Assembly: GCA_025362495.1 (NCBI GenBank)
Contig: JANYGI010000008.1
Coordinates: forward strand, 1-42,345
Length of the DNA stretch: 42,345 nt
Direction of reading: 5' to 3'
Source: Byssovorax sp.
GTDB taxonomy: Bacteria; Myxococcota_A; Polyangia; Polyangiales; Polyangiaceae
A model generated the notes under the pieces. The model saw only the letters and a list, made by a program, of their open reading frames with translations, was not told the origin of the DNA and did not search any database. The position numbers were made by a program, and so were the translations under genes. Positions within the stretch are counted from its first letter, which is position 1; every line of letters begins with the position of its first letter. Below, piece after piece: positions 38,474 through 42,345 of the stretch.

Positions 38474-39571
38474 ATGACCCTCGCCCAGATGGATCCGAAC
38501 GATCTCACCCCCATTCCCCCGACCGGCCTCGCGTCGCTCGGCGAGGATTTTCCCGCCCTCCTCGGGCAGGTAAGGCCGGCGATCGAGGCGCGCCTCGACG
38601 CGATCTGGACGGCGAAGCTCGCCGCGATCCATCGCCACGGCCCCGCCGTCGTCGCCATGGCCAGCGCCGCGCGCGAGCTGACGATGCGCGGGGGCAAGCG
38701 CTTCCGCGCCGCGCTCCTCGCCGCCGTGCACGCCGGGGTCGCGCCCGAGGCCTCGCTCGAGCCGGCCCTCCAGTGCGGCGCCGCGCTCGAGCTCCTGCAA
38801 ACGTACCTGCTGATCCAGGACGACTGGATCGACAACGACGCCACGCGCCGCGGTGGGCCGAGCGTCCACGTGATCCTCGGCGCCGAGCTGGGCGAGCGCT
38901 TCGGCGCCGCGTCGGCGATCCTGGCCAGCGATTTCACCTGGGGCATGGCCCTGGCGACGATCGCGGCGATCGACGTCCCGCCCGCCCGCGTCGTCGAGGT
39001 GATGGCGCTCTACCTGCGCATCCACGAGGACGTCGTCATCGGTCAGCAGATCGACGTGCTCGGCCGCGCCGAGGACGTCGAGGCGATGCACGATCTCAAG
39101 ACCGGGAGCTACACCGTGCGCGGGCCGATCGCCCTCGGCGCGGCGCTCGCGGGAGCGTCCCCGTCGGCGCGTGCGGCGCTCGATCGCTACGCCGCGCCGC
39201 TCGGCGTGGCCTTCCAGCTCCGCGACGATCTGCTCGGCACCTTCGGCACCACCGAGGAGACGGGCAAGCCCCTCGGCAGCGATCTTCGCACCGGCAAGCG
39301 CACGGCGATCCTGGCCGAGGCCGAGCACCGGCTCGACGCCGCGGGGCGCGAGATCCTCGACCGCGCCTTCAATCATCTCGACGCGAGCGAGGCCGACGTC
39401 GCGGCGGCGACGGCGGCGCTGCAGACCTGCGGCGCGCGCGCCGAGGTCGAGCGTCGGCTCGCCAGCTTGTGCGACGACGCCGAGGCGCTCGCCGCGGATC
39501 TCCCGCTCGCGCCCGCCGCGAAGGAGATGCTGGCCGGAGCGGCGCGCGCGCTGCGAAAAGGCCCTGAATGA
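38474..39571 (+). CDS. Polyprenyl diphosphate synthase (short-chain, likely GGPP or FPP synthase)
   Basis: 365 aa. It has the head-to-tail prenyltransferase motifs: RGGKRFR (72-78), first Asp-rich motif DDWID (116-120), KT (209-210), and second motif DDLLG (251-255, reduced from DDxxD as is usual in bacteria). The residue five positions before the first Asp is Tyr111; an aromatic there usually limits products to C15-C20. ATG 38474 was taken; an ATG at 38453 lies inside a TAGTCT -10-like element (38457-38462) and is less likely. No Shine-Dalgarno sequence is visible, so the mRNA may be leaderless. It heads the mevalonate operon: its last bases overlap the mevalonate kinase start (ATGA). Confidence 0.9.
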   Translation: MTLAQMDPNDLTPIPPTGLASLGEDFPALLGQVRPAIEARLDAIWTAKLAAIHRHGPAVVAMASAARELTMRGGKRFRAALLAAVHAGVAPEASLEPALQCGAALELLQTYLLIQDDWIDNDATRRGGPSVHVILGAELGERFGAASAILASDFTWGMALATIAAIDVPPARVVEVMALYLRIHEDVVIGQQIDVLGRAEDVEAMHDLKTGSYTVRGPIALGAALAGASPSARAALDRYAAPLGVAFQLRDDLLGTFGTTEETGKPLGSDLRTGKRTAILAEAEHRLDAAGREILDRAFNHLDASEADVAAATAALQTCGARAEVERRLASLCDDAEALAADLPLAPAAKEMLAGAARALRKGPE

Positions 39572-40515
39572 GCAGAGCTCACGGCGCTGCCCACGGTAAG
39601 GTGATCCTCCTCGGTGAGCACGCGGTCGTGTACGGCGCGCCGGCGCTCGCGGCGGGGATCGAGCGCGGCGCGACGGCGACCGCGACGACGCTCGCGCCCG
39701 GCGAGGCGAGCCGGCTCGTGCTCGGCGGCGACACGATCCTCGCGGATCCGGCCTCGACCGACGATCGCGCCCGCGCCTTCGCCGCGCTGCTGGCCGAGGG
39801 ACGCGAGGCGCCCAGCGTCCTCGTCGAGGCCGCGAGCGAGCTGCCCGCGGGCGGCGGCCTCGGCAGCTCGGCGGCGATCGGCGTCGCCGCGGGGCGCGCC
39901 GTGGCGAGCCTCTTCGACCCGGAAATCGAGGGCGAATCGGCTGCCCGCGCCGTGGCCTGGGAGCGGATCTTTCACGGCAACCCGTCGGGGATCGACACCG
40001 CGGCGGCGGCGATCGGCGGCTGCTTCCGCTTCACGCGCGAGCACGGCGCGCACCCGATCCCGGTGGCGCGGCCGCTGGTGCTCGCCATCGGCTGGAGCGG
40101 CAGCTCGTCGTCGACGCGGACGATGGTCGAGGGCGTAGCCCGCCTCCGCGCGCGCAAGCCCGCCATGGTCGACAAATCGATCGCCGGCATCGCCGCGCTC
40201 GTCGACAACGCGGCGCTCGCCGTCGAGGCCGGCGATCTGCTCGGCCTCGGCCGCCTCTTCGATCTCAACCAGATGATCCTCGCCGGCCTCCTGCTCTCGA
40301 CCGAGGCCATCGAGGACATGTGCGCGACGGCCCGCGCCGCCGGCGCGCTCGGCGCCAAGCTCACCGGCGCCGGCGGCGGCGGCTCGGTGATCGCCCTCGT
40401 CGGAGCGAGCCAGAGCGCCGACGAAGACGCCTCCGCCGCCATGATCCTCGCCGCGTGGCGCGCCGCCGGCTTCAGCGGGTTCGTCACCCGCGTCGGCATC
40501 CCTCAAGGAGTCTGA
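39568..40515 (+). CDS. mvk: Mevalonate kinase
   Basis: 315 aa GHMP kinase phosphorylating mevalonate to 5-phosphomevalonate. N-terminal GKVILLGEHAVVYGAPALA contains the mevalonate-kinase signature GEHAVVYG. The ATP-binding loop is LPAGGGLGSSAAI. HGNPSGIDTAAAAIGG holds the catalytic Asp. The C-terminal GAKLTGAGGGGSVIALV is the third GHMP motif. Order in the operon (after a prenyl synthase, before the decarboxylase) agrees. A four-base ATGA overlap at the start and a one-base TGATG overlap at the end indicate translational coupling. Confidence 0.96.
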   Translation: MSRAHGAAHGKVILLGEHAVVYGAPALAAGIERGATATATTLAPGEASRLVLGGDTILADPASTDDRARAFAALLAEGREAPSVLVEAASELPAGGGLGSSAAIGVAAGRAVASLFDPEIEGESAARAVAWERIFHGNPSGIDTAAAAIGGCFRFTREHGAHPIPVARPLVLAIGWSGSSSSTRTMVEGVARLRARKPAMVDKSIAGIAALVDNAALAVEAGDLLGLGRLFDLNQMILAGLLLSTEAIEDMCATARAAGALGAKLTGAGGGGSVIALVGASQSADEDASAAMILAAWRAAGFSGFVTRVGIPQGV

Positions 40516-41516
40516 TGAACACCGCACCCGGGCGGGCCACGGCCGTCGCTCACCCCAACATCGCCCTCTCGAAATACTGGGGCAAGCGCGACTTCGGGCA
40601 CAACCTGCCCGCCGTGCCGAGCCTCTCCGTCACGCTCGCCGGGATGGCCACCACGACGACCGTCGTCTTCGATCCCGCGCTCGCGACCGACGCGTTCACC
40701 CTCGGCGGACAGCCGGCAAAAGAAGGCGATCTCCGCCGCGTCACCTCGCTCCTCGATCGCGTCCGCGCCGCCGCGAGCCTCACCACCCGCGCGAATGTTT
40801 TGAGCTCCAACGATTTCCCCACGGCGGCCGGCCTGGCCTCGAGCGCCTCGGCCTTCGCGGCGCTGGCGCTCGCGGCGACGTCGGCGGCGGGGCTCGCGTG
40901 GGACGGCGCGCAGTGCAGCGATCTGGCGCGCAAGAGCTCGGTCTCGGCGGCGCGATCGGTCTTCGGTGGCTTCGTCGAGCTCCGCGACGGGCACCCCGGC
41001 GACGAGGATCTCGCGGCCGCGAGCGTCGCTCCGGCCGATCATTTCCCGCTGCGGGTGCTCGTCGCCGTGACGCGGGAGGGGCCCAAATCCACGCTGTCCA
41101 CCGAGGGAATGCTCCACACGCAGCGCACGAGCCCGTTCTACCCGCCGTGGGTCGAGACGGCTCCGGCGCTCTTCGCCCGCGTGCGCGCCGCGGTGCTCGC
41201 CGGCGATCTGCCCACGCTCGGCGTCGCCGCCGAGGAGAGCGCGCTCCGGATGCACGCCGCGGCGATCGCCGCGTGCCCGGGCCTGATTTACTGGGCCGGC
41301 GCCACGGTCGAGGTGATCGAAGAGGTGAAGCGCCTCCGCGCCGCGGGGCTCCCCGCGTGGTTCACCATCGACGCCGGGCCGCACGTCAAGGTCCTCACCA
41401 CGCCCGAGCGCGAAGACGACGTCGCCCTGGCCCTCGCCGCCGTGCCCGGCGTGAAGCGGACGATCCGCACGCGCCCGGGGGGCCCCGCGATCCTCGTCCC
41501 CGAAGCCACGCCGTGA
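40515..41516 (+). CDS. mvaD: Diphosphomevalonate decarboxylase
   Basis: 333 aa. It makes isopentenyl diphosphate from diphosphomevalonate with ATP. Diagnostic segments: HPNIALSKYWGKRD near the N-terminus, PSLSVTL, SSNDFPTAAGLASSASAFAAL (the ATP loop), ARKSSVSAARSVFGGFVELRDG, and AWFTIDAGPHVKVL with the catalytic Asp. ATG 40515 has AAGGAG 5 bases upstream and shares one base with the mvk stop (TGATG); an earlier in-frame ATG lies inside mvk in the wrong reading context. The stop overlaps the next gene (GTGA). Confidence 0.96.
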   Translation: MNTAPGRATAVAHPNIALSKYWGKRDFGHNLPAVPSLSVTLAGMATTTTVVFDPALATDAFTLGGQPAKEGDLRRVTSLLDRVRAAASLTTRANVLSSNDFPTAAGLASSASAFAALALAATSAAGLAWDGAQCSDLARKSSVSAARSVFGGFVELRDGHPGDEDLAAASVAPADHFPLRVLVAVTREGPKSTLSTEGMLHTQRTSPFYPPWVETAPALFARVRAAVLAGDLPTLGVAAEESALRMHAAAIAACPGLIYWAGATVEVIEEVKRLRAAGLPAWFTIDAGPHVKVLTTPEREDDVALALAAVPGVKRTIRTRPGGPAILVPEATP

Positions 41517-42345
41517 TCGCGCGCGCCCCGGGGAAGATCGTGCTCTCCGGCGCCTACGCGGTGCTCGAGGGCGCGCCGTCGATCGTCGCCGCCGTCGATC
41601 GTGGTGTCGTCGCCGACGCCTCGCGCCCCGCGGCGTTCGTGACCGACGAGGTGCGCGCCGCGATCGAGGCCGGCGTCATCGATCGCGCGCCGTGGTTCGA
41701 CGCCTCGGCCCTGCGCACCTCGCTCCCCGACGGCACGAGCCGCAAGCTCGGCCTCGGCTCCAGCGCGGCGATCCTCGTCGCCTCGATCGCGGCCGTCGCC
41801 GGCGAGCGCCTGCTGCGCGGATCGACGGGCTCCCTCGCGTCGGAGGTCTTCCCCCTCGCGTATGCCGCGCATCGCGCCGCCCAGCCGGGCGGGAGCGGGA
41901 TCGACGTCGGCGCCAGCGCGCACGGCGGGGTGATCACCGCGAAGATCCGCGAAAATAAGCTCGAGATCGCGCCCCATCCGCTCCCCGCGGGCACGGTGGT
42001 CGAGGTCTTCGCGAGCCCGGTCTCGGCCTCGACCGGCGATCTCATCCGCAAGGTGCGGGCCTTTGCGGCCGCGGATCCCGCGCGCTACCGCCGCCTGCTC
42101 GACGCGGCCGCGCGCGGCTCGCACGCCGCGATCGCCGCGAGCACCACGGCCGAGCTCGTCGCCGCGATCGGCGTCCAGCTCGACGCGCTGGCCGAGCTCG
42201 GCGACGCCTCGGGCGCGGGGATCGTCACGCCGGAGGTCGCCGCGATTCGCCTCGAAGCGGCGGCCGAAGGCGCGATCTTCGGCCCCAGCGGCGCGGGCGG
42301 CGGCGACATCGCCGTGTACCTCGGCGGCGCGCCGTCGAGCGAGCG
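41513..42345 (+). CDS. Phosphomevalonate kinase (partial, runs off the window)
   Basis: The first ~277 residues of a GHMP kinase. GTG at 41513 overlaps the mvaD TGA by four bases. Motifs: RAPGKIVLSGAYAVLEGAPSIV at the N-terminus, KLGLGSSAAILVA as the ATP loop, GGSGIDVGASAHGG, and FGPSGAGGGD near the window end as the third GHMP motif. The phosphomevalonate-kinase call follows from the GAYAVLEG signature and the operon position. With the preceding genes it completes mevalonate to isopentenyl diphosphate. HMG-CoA synthase/reductase and an isomerase are not in the window and may lie beyond it. Confidence 0.92.
   Translation, partial: MIARAPGKIVLSGAYAVLEGAPSIVAAVDRGVVADASRPAAFVTDEVRAAIEAGVIDRAPWFDASALRTSLPDGTSRKLGLGSSAAILVASIAAVAGERLLRGSTGSLASEVFPLAYAAHRAAQPGGSGIDVGASAHGGVITAKIRENKLEIAPHPLPAGTVVEVFASPVSASTGDLIRKVRAFAAADPARYRRLLDAAARGSHAAIAASTTAELVAAIGVQLDALAELGDASGAGIVTPEVAAIRLEAAAEGAIFGPSGAGGGDIAVYLGGAPSSE

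Overview
The window is high-GC DNA (a rough impression of about 70% G+C, with strong G/C preference at third codon positions) from a predatory-type deltaproteobacterium, most likely a myxobacterium of the Polyangiales (Sorangium/Polyangium/Minicystis-like). The evidence is lineage-typical content: Ser/Thr protein kinases with PEGA tails, many lipoproteins with low-complexity spacers, a roadblock/LC7 protein, a fibro-slime domain lipoprotein, an FG-GAP lipoprotein with a myxobacterial CGNG..E.GE.CD cysteine motif, and a mevalonate-pathway operon. This placement is inference; no rRNA or marker gene was available to test it.

Layout. 1-3.8 kb: the tail of a probable AAA-ATPase/PD-(D/E)XK protein, a gene-poor stretch, then + strand genes for a lipoprotein RNase T2, a fibro-slime lipoprotein and a glutathionyl-hydroquinone reductase. 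3.8-12.6 kb: a long - strand series. Read in transcription order it is roadblock/LC7 - aroQ - accB - accC (chorismate and fatty-acid housekeeping), then four overlapping genes for three lipoproteins with heme-binding-like Cys-His motifs and one DUF3570-like outer-membrane barrel, then a predicted pseudokinase. 12.9-14.7 kb: an aconitase-fold protein that has lost every Fe-S ligand cysteine. It converges on a DUF4139 lipoprotein across a strong bidirectional hairpin terminator. 17-24.7 kb: mixed genes (an unknown 376-aa protein, a sulfatase-fold lipoprotein without the usual active-site motif, a predicted PD-(D/E)XK nuclease beside tRNA-Gly(GCC), an FHA-AAA-Fis regulator-like protein, a MEMO1-family protein, a YkgJ-type cysteine-cluster protein). 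24.7-28.1 kb: rel (ppGpp) and hemW, divergent. 28.1-34 kb: an apparent operon of active Ser/Thr kinase - FG-GAP beta-propeller lipoprotein - TPR/PEGA membrane protein. 34-37.3 kb: a gene-poor, probably eroded segment with a lower-GC gene fragment, about ten degenerate ~42-bp tandem units that do not look coding, a coiled-coil hypothetical gene and a large imperfect hairpin. 37.3-42.3 kb: an HXXEE membrane protein, a tiny flagellar-rod-like protein, then a tightly overlapping isoprenoid operon (polyprenyl synthase - mevalonate kinase - diphosphomevalonate decarboxylase - phosphomevalonate kinase, the last cut by the window end).

Most notable: (i) two apparent pseudoenzymes, an aconitase without cluster ligands and a kinase with altered Lys, HRD and Asn positions; (ii) the DUF3570-barrel/Cys-His-lipoprotein operon, a candidate envelope redox or export module; (iii) the kinase/beta-propeller/PEGA operon; (iv) the ~42-bp degenerate tandem array; (v) several genes whose only promoter-like -10 element lies 6-11 nt before the start codon and which lack a Shine-Dalgarno sequence, suggesting leaderless transcripts. 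No CRISPR array, integrase, transposase or phage module was seen.
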